Source: Kwoniella bestiolae CBS 10118
Taxonomy: Eukaryota > Basidiomycota > Tremellomycetes > Tremellales > Cryptococcaceae
DNA: 64,000 nt
Reading direction: 5' to 3'
Assembly: GCF_000512585.2 (NCBI RefSeq)
Contig: NC_089243.1
Location: 1,860,001-1,924,000, forward strand
The notes under the pieces are model-generated. The model had not been told where the DNA came from, did no database searches, and saw only the letters and a list, made by a program, of their open reading frames with translations. Position 1 is the first letter of the stretch. Each line of letters starts with the position of its first letter. Made by a program: the position numbers and the translations under genes. Below, in pieces: positions 32,438-44,187 of this stretch.

Positions 32438-35400
32438 TCAATTGAGAGATTTTCTCCCCCTTCCTCTCCCCCTCCCCCTCTTCCCGCCTCTTCCCCCCGG
32501 CGTCCCACCCGTAACACTCCTTCTGTCCTCCTCGTATTCCGCTGTAGCAACACTCGGGGTAACACTTATACTATGTCTAGCTCCCTTTCCCTTCTTCTTA
32601 GCTAAACTTGCAGGCGTACTGGCGCTGCTATTCGCATTCTTACCCTTCTTACTGGTAGGCGTGGGTTTCGGTTGAACAGGCGGTTCAGGTTGCAAGTCGT
32701 CGTAACCCGGTAAAGGCGATAATGGAGGTGGTTCGAATTGGTTAATGTCTGAAGATGCCTTATCGTCCAATATTATGATTCTGTTAGGATCTACTTCCTC
32801 CAAAGGTCGATAGGGAGGTAAGATCCTCAAAGGTTGGAGTGGGTCTAGAGGATATGCACCGATATACCAATTCTTGAAATCCATCTCAGCCGGTTTGGTG
32901 ATTGGGTCAGGTGCAGGAACCACCTTCTGGCGCGAGGAAATTGATTTTCTATCTTTTTTTTTGGTTGTCGTTCTATCTGCTGCAGTGAGGGCTGGTACGG
33001 AGGCCGGTGGGAAAGTAGCTGATAAAGGTTCGACGGAAGATGATGGGTTGGAATCGCTCTGGATGTGGGGGAGGAAACTGTCCACGGAAAATCTTGAGTC
33101 GGAAGTAGCAGTCTGTGGTTGAGGTATCTCATCGGATCGACCATGGCGGGCGATGCAGACTGAAAGGATAGGTAAGCCAACAAATCCATTGATATTACTG
33201 TCACGTTTGAGATCGGGGAAGGGGACTCACAAAAACCGAAATTATCCATTCGAAGTGAAACTTCAATACCTTCGTTGCCTGACCGGAATCCTATCATATC
33301 ACCATGCTGCACCGTCATCTCTCCTTGCTTGGTGCCCTGCTGTTTGACCCGGACATTCCCATCGGATCCCAAGACGAGTATCGCCAAATAAGTATTCGGT
33401 TCGATGTCGAATTTCTGAAAGAAACAAAATGTCAAAGATCTATGCCATTCCCATGAGCAGTCCTGGAAACACTTACGGGCATCAAGGCCGTAGTCAAGCC
33501 AGGGGGATTTGCAGCGATAAGCAAGCTATCGAATCTAAATAACCCATCAGCTTATGAAGTCAGAGGAGGAAAGAAATTACTTACTCTCGTTCACCAGAGA
33601 ACATCTTGCTCGCTCTACCATTTATCAGATCTATGATCTCAAGACAGACCGGAGGGACAGTCGACCAATGGACAGATCGGTATGTTGGGAATGCATTGAT
33701 TAGGGAGGAGTCAGAACCGCATAGATAGGTGTAGAAGGGTGAGATGGTGAGTTCTGACGCTATACAAACTCAGTCAGCACATCACCCCCTATCACCACCG
33801 TCAGCTCAACAGGTAAGCTCACGTCTTCGGGTAGTGACAGCCGTATATCTCCTCAGCGGTAACTCATCCTCTCCCTGCATCTGCAATTTCCTCAAAACCT
33901 CTCCCGCAACCTCATTCACAGCATTTTCCTCATGAGCCAATAGATGATGTACTTCGCAGTCCTGACCAAAAATGAGGGGATCAAGAGTATGTTTAATGAC
34001 CTTTATATCGTTATCAAACAATGACCATGAGCGATTGGCCGTGAACGGAAACGAGGCATATCCGTCATCTTGTCGTGCGGAGGAACATACCGGACGTGAG
34101 GGGGGTCGTAGATCTTCTGCGGTGTATATCCGTCGAGGTGGCTTGATCAAGTGCTGAGTAGATAATCAGCTTTTTATCTAAATCGTATCGCTAGGTTGCT
34201 ATGATTGAACTCACCCCGCAAGCTTCGCATGACCATCCAGCCCATTTATACCTCTCCTGCGCCAGACCACACTTATGACATACCCAACCTCTCCAGAACT
34301 CCCGTCCAGCATGAGATTGAGTGATATCATGCGTGATGCCTGAAGGTTCGGGAGGACGTAATCGGAGCCCAAGCGTTTCAGGTGGTATTCGACTTTTGGG
34401 TTGAGGGGGGAAAGGTACATTGGTTATTGGACCAATGTGATCTATACCACCTCAGCAAGATCAGTATTTCAACCTCCACCAGTGACACTCAATGGGAGAT
34501 TCCCTCACTTGTATCGCTGGAGGCGTCTCCGAAGAACCAAGAACACCTTTCATTAAGGCATATATCCCCATCCCTGTAAACCCGGCTAGATGTACAGTTG
34601 CATCTTCGACAGCTATACTGGTATGTTTGGTCAACGACGGTCGAATCCGATCGCATCTGAATCGGAGTCGAACCACCACCAGACCTCGATATCTGCCATT
34701 GATCGTTTTGGTCTGACGTCGGAGGTGACCCAATTGGTCGGGTTGGCTCCAAGATCGAGCTCCACCATGGTATATCCTGGCTTCCGCCAGAACACCAGTC
34801 GAACCTGAATTTCCAAATCACGTGTTGAGGAGGTCCCATCGGTCGACTTTGCTGTACCCGGAAAAATTCGACATCGGGCATTACAGGTTCTAGCTATAGG
34901 TAGCAGTCAGTCAGATTGGTCCATGATGAAATCAGGGACAACTTACCCAAGCATCTGTGATCCAGAACCAGCCTAGTACGATGAAAGGTCGAGGTGCCTT
35001 GAATGGTACAGCAAGGTAGTCCTGTGCCACAGCCAGAGCTACCGGCGTCCTGGCTCTTTGTGCCATAAGCAAAGCTTCGATCTCCACAGCCTCCTTCACA
35101 TGTCCGTTCTCTAAGACAGGTTTTATGTCCAGGCTAGATTGTGTATTGGGTTGTATCTGAGGAAGTACAGGGGTTTCACCATGTGAGGTGGAGGGAAGGA
35201 TGTTGAGGGGGGGAATAAAAGATCGCAGATATGGTTGAGGAACGGGTTCTGTATTATCCCCAGCAGGATCATGAGATCCATTCAAGTCCGAAAGGTACTC
35301 GCTTTTCTGTTTCCTCGCTTGACCACTGACGTTTACAACTATCAGTGCTACGAATCCCCAACGGAGCGGAGGAGAACAAACTCACATAGAAGTAATGATA

Positions 35401-37004
35401 GTACCCGTATCTTTACCCTTACCCCAATATATACCTTGAGCATCCGGTATTTCCCCTTCCAATATAATTCCCCTCGCTATACCACCCACGCCAATCTCAA
35501 CACTAGCACCGACAGTTTTCCTAGGTTCACGCAGGTATTCACATGCAGCTTGTAATGATCTTCTGGTCTTTGCCCAAACGGGACAGGGTCCATACATATC
35601 CATCAAGGGTGGTCTCTTAGCGTTCACTTCCAATCTTGCGAAATATTCCTGATCGGCGCGAGAAAGGGGGAGATCGGCGGGGAGAGGCAGCATGCCAGTG
35701 GAATCTCGATGAGACTTCCGCCGTATACGTTTGGTACTGGTTTCAGCTCCGGTAGAAAGCCTTCGTTTCTTTCTTGGTTTCTGATTTTGACCATTAGTTG
35801 GTATCTGAGGATCTACATCCATTTGTTCAGCAGAAGCATCGGTCGTCGCTGCTGTTGTGAGAGGTGGCGGTGGCGGGACGATATGTGGTCTATCCTGCTC
35901 CACTGCTTTCCCTTTCCCCTTTGCCGAAGATGATGGTGTCGATTTGGAGGAGTTACCGTTCTTCATGGGAGTTGACATGTTGGGAGTAGGTAGTTTGGTT
36001 CTGCCCGCTTCTGCTTTGAGGTTCCGACGTTTACCTTTTGGACGCATCATGCCCCATGCTTTTCCAGGTATGCATGTCACTCCTCTACCTATACATCGGG
36101 CGCAGTTTGGCCATCCTCGATCACAGTGTTGAGCTACGGCGGGATTCTTGCAGCATTGGCATGTTGGTGGGAGGAAGTATACCGCGCGGGCTGGAGAAGC
36201 ACAGAAAAAATTAGCTATCGTAGCTCTATTTGACCATAAATGAGGATTCTGTCTTTGTGCGGTGGTAGATCCATCCGATGCGTGAAGGATTTATTTGCTT
36301 CAATATGAGATGAAACATATACTCACCACTGTCCTTCTCCACCCCTATCCAAACACTCTTCTTATCCAGTCTATCATCGATATCCGCTGGCAAGTACTTG
36401 GGCCTATACAATGAATTTGCGGGGAAATTCTCGATGATAGGTTGAGGAGTCATATCTCCCCAATGTGGGTTGGGGATCTTATCAGGTGGATAGACGATAT
36501 CTTGAGGTGGTTCGTACGGTGGTTCACCAGTGGGTATGAACGTTCCGCCCGAGGCATGAGATAATCTTGATGGGGTTGAGAGCTCGGGACTGACGAGTGG
36601 AAAGATGGTCAGCACAAGCACCGTGTAAATGTATCTAGCAAGGCGAGGCGAGAAGGTCTTGGGAGAGATGATACCTACCCCACACTCCTATGCTGTCCGT
36701 TGGCCGCTTTACCACCCGTACTGGCTCTTCTACCATTAACCCCAGGGTTCGGTATGTAAGGTGTGAATGTTGGGAGCTCGAATGGCGCGGCTGACGACAT
36801 GGCTGCATCGAGTGTTGATACAGGTAATTCTTGAGGGAGAATGGAAGGAGTTTCCGTTGAGGCAGGTACATCAAGCTGTGAAGAAGAAGAAGCGGCGGCT
36901 TCTAATGTTGCTGGTTGAGGTTGAGGAGTCAAAAGCGAGGGATCTATAACTATATCGTTTGATTCGTTCAGCGTCCCCAAGGGGGGATCTGAGGGGTCAG
37001 ACAT
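32438..37004 (-). CDS. large nuclear zinc-finger protein, possible AlkB-like dioxygenase core, 11 exons, 1284 aa
   Basis: Exons 36679-37004, 36327-36589, 35386-36190, 34947-35325, 34509-34893, 34215-34441, 33823-34153, 33585-33759, 33477-33534, 33231-33414 and 32438-33159 join in phase. Exon 3 opens with C-x2-C-x8-C-x6-C-x2-C-x6-C (CQCCKNPAVAQHC, then CARCIGRGVTC), the spacing of a Zn2Cys6 cluster, followed by basic patches (KPRKKRRLS). Exon 5 has a four-Cys finger (SCRRCNC and CLNERC) and exons 6-7 another (GWVCHKCGLAQERYKWAGWS then CEAC). Exons 8-11 carry a predicted beta-rich region with LAILVLGSDGNVRVK, TVQHGDMIGF and CIARHG, reminiscent of AlkB-like 2-oxoglutarate dioxygenases that some basidiomycete proteins join to such fingers. 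I could not confirm the iron-binding His-x-Asp...His set. The C-terminus is low-complexity, with a Gly/Arg tail. Probably a DNA- or chromatin-acting protein. Confidence 0.75.
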
Positions 37005-37243
37005 GGTGATGAGACCTCAACGGTCGACTAGAGAAGGAGACGAGTACAAGATAAGTATGAAATATGTGATGTATGGTGAGGATGAAAGAGCAAGAGATAT
37101 ATGAGATGTAAAGAAGTTTACGGGTGAAATTGGTTCAATAGTTGGACACTTGTAGTTGTTCGCAAATTCCCGATCAACCGGGTACTACCCACTTGTGAAC
37201 AAACTCAACTTGTTCTTTCTTGTACATCATTCAACTCCCATGC

Positions 37244-39368
37244 ATGGCAACTCGCAGGATTTTTGAGCTCAACATGTTCAAACAGCTACGATCCCTTCTA
37301 TCTACCCCCTCGCAAGAACCGAGGGTAGGTGCAGGGGAATATGAGCCCCTTTCAGTGGGCGATGACGCTTCGTCCCATCGAGAACGCGAAGGACTAAAAG
37401 ATATCAGGCATGGACCCAAGGTCTATCTATCTTTCTGGGTATTAGGTGCAGGCGTACTGATGGGATGGAATGGTGAGTGTTCCTCACACTTACGTCTAGT
37501 ACAACGAGTAGATCTGGTTGGGCAATGAAGATGACATATGCTGACACCAGCTTGGTCGTTGATCCATTATAGCTCTTATCTGCACCATACCGCTCTTCAT
37601 ATCATTCTTCCCCTCGGATTCAAGTATCAAATCCAACCTCGCAAGCTACGTCTCATCCTCATACTGCTTTGGAAACCTCTTCTTCCTCGGCCTGGCCCAA
37701 CGGAACGTAGGGAATGTAAGTCTTCCAACTCATGCGTCATATCTGTTCGAAACGTTCGCTGATACCAGGAATTTGGCGCATAGACCTCCCCATCGAAGCG
37801 AATCCATTGGTCATTACTCCTTCTACTCATAACAGCCCTAATCCTCACATTCCCATTACTCCCCCTAATCCTCCCATCACTATCGTCTCGCCTCCTCTTC
37901 CCAACCATAATAGCAACTACAGTGATCCTATCAATCTCAACGGCATACCTCCAATCCGGTGTATTTGCCCTATCAGCATTATGGGGTTCCAAAGAGATCT
38001 TAGCTGTAATGTCAGGTCAGGGGGGTATAGCAGTACTTGTTTCCCTCGTTCAGCTGGTGTTAGCTGTGATAGCTACTCAAAATAAGAAGGAAGAAGAGGG
38101 GTCAAAGGCTTCAACAATGGCTGGCGTGGGATTGTGGGCGGCTGGATCGATAGGTATGATGGGTTGTTTGGTCGCTCATAGGTTTCTCATGGATCATCCG
38201 GAGTATACCAGTATAATCAACTCGACCAGCACTCGGTCATCTGACAACGAGGATGTACAAAGGGAGGAGAAGAAAGGTCTAACCATGAAGGTGTTTAAGA
38301 AGAACTCGGTGTTGATGGTAGCTGTAGCTTGGGTGTTTATTGTGACTTTGGTGAGTCCGGATAGCTCTGTACTCAGTTTGTTTTGACATGCAGCGGAAGA
38401 GGTGGGAGGGCAAGGGATAGCAAAGGAGTGAGAGACTAGGAGACGGGCAGGGCAGAAGGGACGAACGGATACAAGAGGGCAGATCGAAGAGGAGGGGCGG
38501 ATTGCTTCGACGGATAAGAAGGGGTTGGGTGGATCAATATGGGGGATGAGGAGAACACGAAAGGATTGAGGAGGAAATGGGCAAAACACGGGCAGATCAC
38601 CTGAAGAGATGGTCCAAGGGATGTCGGGGATGTGACCGAACGGGGGCGAGAATAGGAGTGTTCGGATAGGCCTTAGTCCGCGGGGCAGGAGGCGGAATCA
38701 GGACGGATGGAGCGAGAGAGTTTATGATGAGAGATGGATCACCCGTCGATGTTCGGGTTTCTCGACTTGTTATGGCCTTGCAGAGATCTTTGTGGTTATA
38801 CGCTGACTAACCTTGCTTCAGTCAATATTCCCTCCCATCACCACTACTATCTTATCTACCCAACAACCCACACCGAGACTACTCCAACCAGACGTATTCA
38901 TTCCCTTACATTTCTTACTATTCAACAGTGAGTCTGCCTGCTCCCCCTCGTTATAGCAGGATAAACCCTCGTGCTAACATGTCATCCTTAGTCGGCGATT
39001 ACTGCGGTCGAACCTACCTCCCTTCGGTCAAGGCACTATTCACCACCTCCCCACCACGTATCCTCATCTTATCCCTCCTTCGAACCCTGTTCATCCCCAT
39101 CATCTTCCTATGCAACACCACACCACGCATCTCAACACCAATCATCAACTCCGACCTGCTCTACTTCCTGGTCATACTCACTTTGGGTCTGACGAACGGA
39201 TATATAGGCTCACTATGTATGATAGTAGCTTCGTCGCCAGAGCTTAACAAGAGGATAGAAGAGGATGAGAGGGACGTGGCCGGTACGTTGGCGAGTTTCT
39301 GCTTGGTAGCGGGCTTAGCAGTGGGTAGCGCAGCAAGTTTCGTTGTATCTTCTTGGGTCAAACCGTAG
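37244..39368 (+). CDS. equilibrative nucleoside transporter (ENT/SLC29), 5 exons, 473 aa
   Basis: Exons 37244-37472, 37573-37715, 37784-38350, 38822-38927 and 38992-39368. ENT proteins carry nucleosides or nucleobases across membranes through about 11 helices. After a soluble N-terminus, TM1 is KVYLSFWVLGAGVLMGWN, ending in the family's Trp-Asn. Many hydrophobic segments follow (LLLLITALILTFPLLPLIL; AVIATQ loop; VLMVAVAWVFIVTL). LLFNIGDYCGRTYLP spans the exon 4/5 junction and is the ENT G-D-x-x-G-R signature. The C-terminal helices end SSWVKP. A large hydrophilic loop with Ser/Glu/Lys residues sits in the middle, as in the family. Exon 3 starts at the second of two nearby AGs; the first gives an immediate stop. 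Intron 3 is unusually long (471 nt). Confidence 0.9.
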
Positions 39369-39466
39369 TATACACACTTGCATGATATGCATTGTTTGTA
39401 CTTCTTACAAATCTATTCCTTTCTCCGAACTACAAGACAAGGTTTACAAGGGCAAAAAAAGGTATT

Positions 39467-40837
39467 CTACTCATCAGATACCTTAATCAACAATTTCCCA
39501 GTAGTTCCCCTCCCTTGTATATCCTTTTGAGCCTGGATGACATCCTCAGCTGAGAACCCATATTCCTTATGTACAGCATAATGAATTTTCGCTTTTTTGG
39601 AAATCTCAATAAGCTCAGAGGTGTACTCGTCCCATTCCTCTTGGGTCTTGACTATAGCAAATAAGGTTGGTCGAGTGACTTTGAGAGCCTTGGGTGAGAG
39701 TTTGGCAGGAGGGAAAGGAGGTACGGCGCCCTATGTCATACATCACCAGGTCAATACGGCCATCACGAGTAAGATAGAATCATACACTTACCGAAGCATT
39801 CCCATAGGTAACGATCGTACCCTTTCTTCTGACCACTTCAAAGTCCTCTTCCCAGGTATCTTTTCCTACACCATCATATACCGCGTGAACACCTTGACCA
39901 CCTGTCAACTCTAGGATCTTCTTGACGTTCGATTCGGATGTGTCCGACGATAGTAATACATGATCTGCTCCTGATTGTTTGACAATATCCACTTTGGATT
40001 GCGAGCCCACTGTCCCGATGACATTGACACCAAGGTGTTTGGCGATCTACCACAATAAGTCATGAATCAGTTCAGCATGACACTACATCCCATGATAATC
40101 GTATATTCCAAGACGAAGGGATAGGAAGACCGTACTCACCTGAGTCAAGATCAACCCCACACCACCCGCCGCAGCCCTATTCAAAACCCAATCTCCCTTC
40201 TTAACCGCATAACTCTCCTTAAGAAGGTACAAAGCGGTCAATCCCTGAGTAGCCATCGATACTCCATCTTTAGCATCGATCTCGTCAGGTAAAGCTGCGA
40301 CCCTATCACGAGGAGCTACGAGGTATTCTGCAAATGCGCTACCAGCTGTGGTGAATACCCTTGAACCAGTTTTGATGGGGTAGTTGGTCGGTGCTTGGAC
40401 AAGAGTACCGACGGCATCTTGGCCTACGGTGTAGGGGTGTTGGACGGGGTATAAACCTGATCGGAAGTCTGCAACGATAATACTCATGATTAGTCATAGA
40501 ATGACACTGATGGGTACCTCAAAAGGGGATACTGACAGTTATCAATGTAGTTGACCCCGCTGAATATACAAATGTGATGTTAGCCAAAAGGCTTGTCCCC
40601 TAAGGATGAACATCTGATGAATTAGATAAACTCACGTCCATTGTACTTTGATCAACACCTCATTCTCCTTAGGTACAGGCGTAGGAATCTCCCTCAACAC
40701 ATTCACCTCGGGTCCACCCACTTTATCGACCTGTCATATCATACGCACAATCAGCAATCGTCCAATCCTTCGAGGTATAGAGGACAGTAAACACCCACCT
40801 GGATAGCCTTGATGGTCTTTGGAATTTGAGTCGACAT
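39467..40837 (-). CDS. ZTA1: quinone oxidoreductase (zeta-crystallin type), 6 exons, 334 aa
   Basis: Exons 40799-40837, 40636-40730, 40537-40559, 40140-40468, 39792-40046 and 39467-39730. A medium-chain NADPH-dependent reductase without zinc that reduces quinones by one electron. MSTQIPKTIKAIQ starts the GroES-like half; VQWTGVNYIDNYFRSGLYPV is diagnostic and spans three exons, one of them only 23 nt. VGQDAVG, ALYLLKESYAVKKGDWVL and AAAGGVGLILTQ (Rossmann nucleotide loop) follow, then YDGVGKDTWEEDFEVVRRKG. The length is the family's usual 330 or so. The donor after the 23-nt exon is the weaker GTCAGT, but only this join restores DNYFRSG. Cytosolic, part of oxidative-stress handling by family knowledge. 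It converges with the ENT transporter, with about 100 bp between stops. Confidence 0.94.
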
Positions 40838-41646
40838 CTTTCGTATTACGCTGGTATATCTGAGTGTTCGAGTGAGATTGTTTGATATGTACATGTAAGA
40901 TCAATGATTGCTTTGCGCTCTGGGGGAGTATAAATACAATCTGATATACGCTCTATATATATACACGATGAATATGGATGGTATTTAGATGGATTACCAA
41001 GCAGATGGAGGCATTCAGGATGTATGATGTGATCTCTCGTTATGTAAAACTCATAGATATCTTAGGTCCGGACCGATAGATCAGATTGTCAGATTGGGGC
41101 ACCGGAAATGACGAAGGTCAAAGGAAGGGGTGAAGGTAGAGAGAGTATTCCTGCTCAGTCACATTGTCCTCATGAGGGATCAAGATACGATTTGCTGAAG
41201 TCATCGTCTGTCGTTCTTATCTCTACACGTCTCGAGCACGCAAACAGGACTGGAGCATCCAAGTGCGATCCCTTGAGATACTAAAAATAGAACTCTTGTT
41301 GAAAATCCATCGTCATCAGAAGTCGTCCAAGACCTGAGATCATGGGTGACACCGAATGTATGTGAAAGGATCCTTTGGTCATCAGGCGAGGTCAGACGAG
41401 TATCGAGGAAGCTGTGCAGTAAGCTTGAATGGAAGGACCGAAACACCAAGCTGCTGCTCGTCTGTGGACACCCAGACTATCCATGCATATTATACGCTAT
41501 GTGCATAGTGATCTGTCAGGTATATATACCCCTTCGCGCATACCACCTCTTGATCGATGCTGCTCCATCAACAATCTCCTGCCAATCGTTTTATTTCGTG
41601 ATCACACACCATATCCTGATCAACTTCACCAGACTAGAACATTGAA
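40838..41646. other. divergent intergenic region
   Basis: About 810 bp between the quinone oxidoreductase (-) and a small orphan gene (+). No convincing gene. A palindromic TATA-like element, GGTATATATACC (core TATATATA at 41521-41528), lies about 120 bp before the orphan gene's ATG. Confidence 0.45.
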
Positions 41647-42246
41647 ATGTCGGCCACTACCAACACGAACCCTTCAAACTCGACCCCTACATCCGCGAGA
41701 CATTTACCTTTCCAGGCGTGGTGAGTGTAACTTCCGGTGGTGCATTCAGGTCGTGCTGAAAATCACTGCTTGATGCTCATTCCTAAAATTAATCATACCA
41801 TTGACCTTAATCCCGATCTGACCAGGCATCAACTTCCCGACAACGCGTATGTCGTCGAGTATGACTCGGCTGGGCGAACAGAGTTCGCCTCTGAGCACGC
41901 TTCCTCTGACAGAGGCGGCACTAAGACGAAACCTTCCTGGGTCCGACACGGAACCCTCTACCAGAATGGTGGGGACATCCATCTGACAGAGTGAGTGGAG
42001 ACGAGATCGTCATCCATCCGTGTCCACTTTTACTGCTACTGCTGAAGAAAAGTGTTCAGTGCTCAACAGGCCGAGGTGAAGGAACTCAGGGGTCTAGGCT
42101 ACACCATTCTCCACCGTGTTGAACCTTCCACTAAAGGCAGGCGAATCTCCACCTGGAAAACCAAAGGAGCACTCACGGATACCGATCCCGTAATATCTAG
42201 GGTGAAGTTCTCACAAGCGGCTGACAGCACTCAAAGCCAAGGCTGA
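41647..42246 (+). CDS. small orphan protein, 3 exons, 141 aa
   Basis: Exons 41647-41720, 41826-41990 and 42060-42246, all in phase. Start MSATTNTNPSNSTPTSAR; polar N-terminus, then NAYVVEYDSAGRTEF, KPSWVRHGTLYQNGGDIHL, and a helix AEVKELRGLGYTILHRVE before a Lys/Thr/Ser-rich tail. No signal peptide or membrane helix. The AYVVEY ... WVRHGTLYQ...GDI order is weakly similar to AYVFEAP ... WVWYPKPSLLGEI in the island gene at 30897-31906, with a similar N-terminal composition; this may be a distant, relocated member, but the match is short. Function unknown. Confidence 0.65.
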
Positions 42247-42682
42247 TGAGATATCGTCGGCGGTGAGCTGCGGCGGAGTCGGTCCTGCCCGATGCTAAGT
42301 GACAGTGGTACATTGTTCCGATATACAGCACAATTGTGGATAATACCAACACGATGATCTGTCAGAATGCATATGACGTATCGTTCGAGTTTGCTCATTT
42401 GTTACGCTAGCCAAAGGAATTCCTCCCCAAACCTCAACGGAATTTTTTGACATCCCTCTTTTTTCCAGAGGATAAATCGCACTCAACTCATATTTTACGC
42501 CTTGGTCACAATGCAGGGACCAATGGATAACACATTCAACAGATTGTCCGTGCATCACAAGCTCAACGGAATATGCCAGAAGGGATGTAGTCCGCCAGGT
42601 ACAAAGGTCTACAACACACACCATACACCATACACCACCTTCGTAATCCAGGCAGTCAAGTAAGGCCAAGTCTGCACTACTA
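42247..42682. other. convergent intergenic region
   Basis: 436 bp between two convergent small genes. A long minus-strand open frame (42295-42795) runs through it but overlaps the last exon of the next gene in another frame and looks non-coding. Confidence 0.4.
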
Positions 42683-43428
42683 TTATGGCTTATCGTCTCT
42701 CGCAGGCGGCACGGCCTATATATCATATGAGGTATATCTGATGAGTATTTTCTCTTCGGTGCGTGTGCATTGATAGTAAGCTCGGTGAAACTCAAAACTC
42801 ACAGCATGAGTGGCAAGGTACCCTTGGTCCCATTTGGGCCAAGTCAACCCATCACAATTCTCCGCTAGACATTCCCCCTCTGGGCAAATGACATTCCCGC
42901 CATCGATGATTCCCAATCTTGAAGGATCACCTTGCTCCTCCAAGAAGGGAGGCTCGATCGTCTGCTTGACATGATATTCATCTCCCTTTGCGCTCAGTTT
43001 TGAAACCTGGTAGTAACACTGAGCAAGATCGAGACCTGTTGAATCAGCTTCGTGTCATACTAGTATCGCCGAGAACCAGAGAGAGAGAGAGAGTGTGTGT
43101 GTGTGTGTGTATTGACAGGACGGCTCAAACTCACGGTCATATTGAATTGTATATACTCATCCTTGGGATCCCCCATATCAGCCTTAGGGTCATATACCAG
43201 CCAAGTCACCGGCTCCTTGATCCACTGTTCTTCCGCCGGTAGACCCTCGATATCCGACATCGTCCAGCCCCATTGTAGAGTTGTCGGTCCCTTGTAATCT
43301 GCTTTGGTATCCCGGCGCAGGATCGATCGGGTGTGTTCCGGAATGTCGTTTCGAACGATCACATCCCATGATGGATCAGCTTGGATGCAGAGGAATGTAG
43401 AGAGTAAGGTGAAGAGGATGGACTTCAT
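42683..43428 (-). CDS. small secreted protein, 3 exons, 180 aa
   Basis: Exons 43135-43428, 42803-43018 and 42683-42715 join in phase. Start MKSILFTLLSTFLCIQADPS is a clear signal peptide with likely cleavage after IQA. The mature part has many Trp residues (LQWGWTMSDIEGLP; VTWLVYDPKADMGDPKDE), one N-glycosylation sequon (NMT) at the first splice, and cysteines in exon 2 (TCYYQ; ICPEGECLAENC), which suggest disulfides. No known domain recognised. The first intron carries adjacent GT and GA microsatellites on the plus strand (about 43077-43110). Small, secreted, Cys-containing and apparently lineage-specific: a cell-surface or secreted-effector type of protein, by inference only. Confidence 0.7.
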
Positions 43429-44187
43429 GGTGAATCGTATGCTGTATAACAAGGATATATGTTGATTGGTTGAGACTTCGCTGTTATCGCGTTATTCGTA
43501 CCTTTTAGTATTTATTGCAGTAATATCACTGTACGACTTTGCCTGAAAGTCGGATACTGTATCTATGATGAAACGACAGCACATTCATCATCCGGCCAAG
43601 TTCCCTTATATTTATGCATATGCAATACAGGTCATTAGGGTTTTCACAGTCACAAGTGATAATCAAACTTGATAATCCGTACAAAGGGTAGGCTGACCAT
43701 CGATCAATAGATAGATTAATGTCAGGTCAGGTCCAAAGGGAAGGCTGACGATTAATGATTGTCAGGTCTAGAGGAGATGAGCGATCATAACGGTAATCGA
43801 CATCCCTTCTCTTTGGATGGAGCTGTCAAATGGAAAACCCAAATGACAATATGAACAAGGAGTGTCAGACGGGGAGATTGCTAATTTGATTCCCTGAATG
43901 CCTCCTGGTAATCGTGAAATCTCTATCAAACCAACACACTAAGGATCCAAAGCTTGACATATACGACCTCCTGTGTTGCAGTATAGTTCTCGGTATCAAG
44001 ATCAAGACCGAGATGGACCATTCACGACATTTCATGCTTCATTGGTTAGTAGACTCTTAAGTGATCTGACCCGAAGGATGTATGTGATTTTCGACTGATA
44101 ATGTGCAGATCAATGCATTATATGTCCAATATAAAATATCCACAGTCTAAATTACAACCAAAAACTCCCATACTATATCTCTTATCG
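43429..44187. other. intergenic region upstream of the secreted protein gene
   Basis: About 760 bp with no gene seen. AGGCTGA-containing sequence recurs (AGGGTAGGCTGACCATCGAT and AGGGAAGGCTGACGATTAAT, about 43685 and 43738), an imperfect direct repeat that could be promoter sites. Confidence 0.35.

Noticed and set aside
37627..37992. Minus-strand ORF with PDWRYAVEID, like PEWRYAREID in the island family
   Set aside because: It lies antisense to well-supported transmembrane exons of the ENT transporter, so the likeness is best taken as chance.
38194..38589. 131-codon minus-strand ORF across the long ENT intron
   Set aside because: Ser/Pro/Cys-biased antisense of purine-rich intron sequence; no coding signs.
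42295..42795. 166-codon minus-strand ORF
   Set aside because: It runs into the secreted protein gene's last exons in another frame, and the spliced secreted protein model is better supported.
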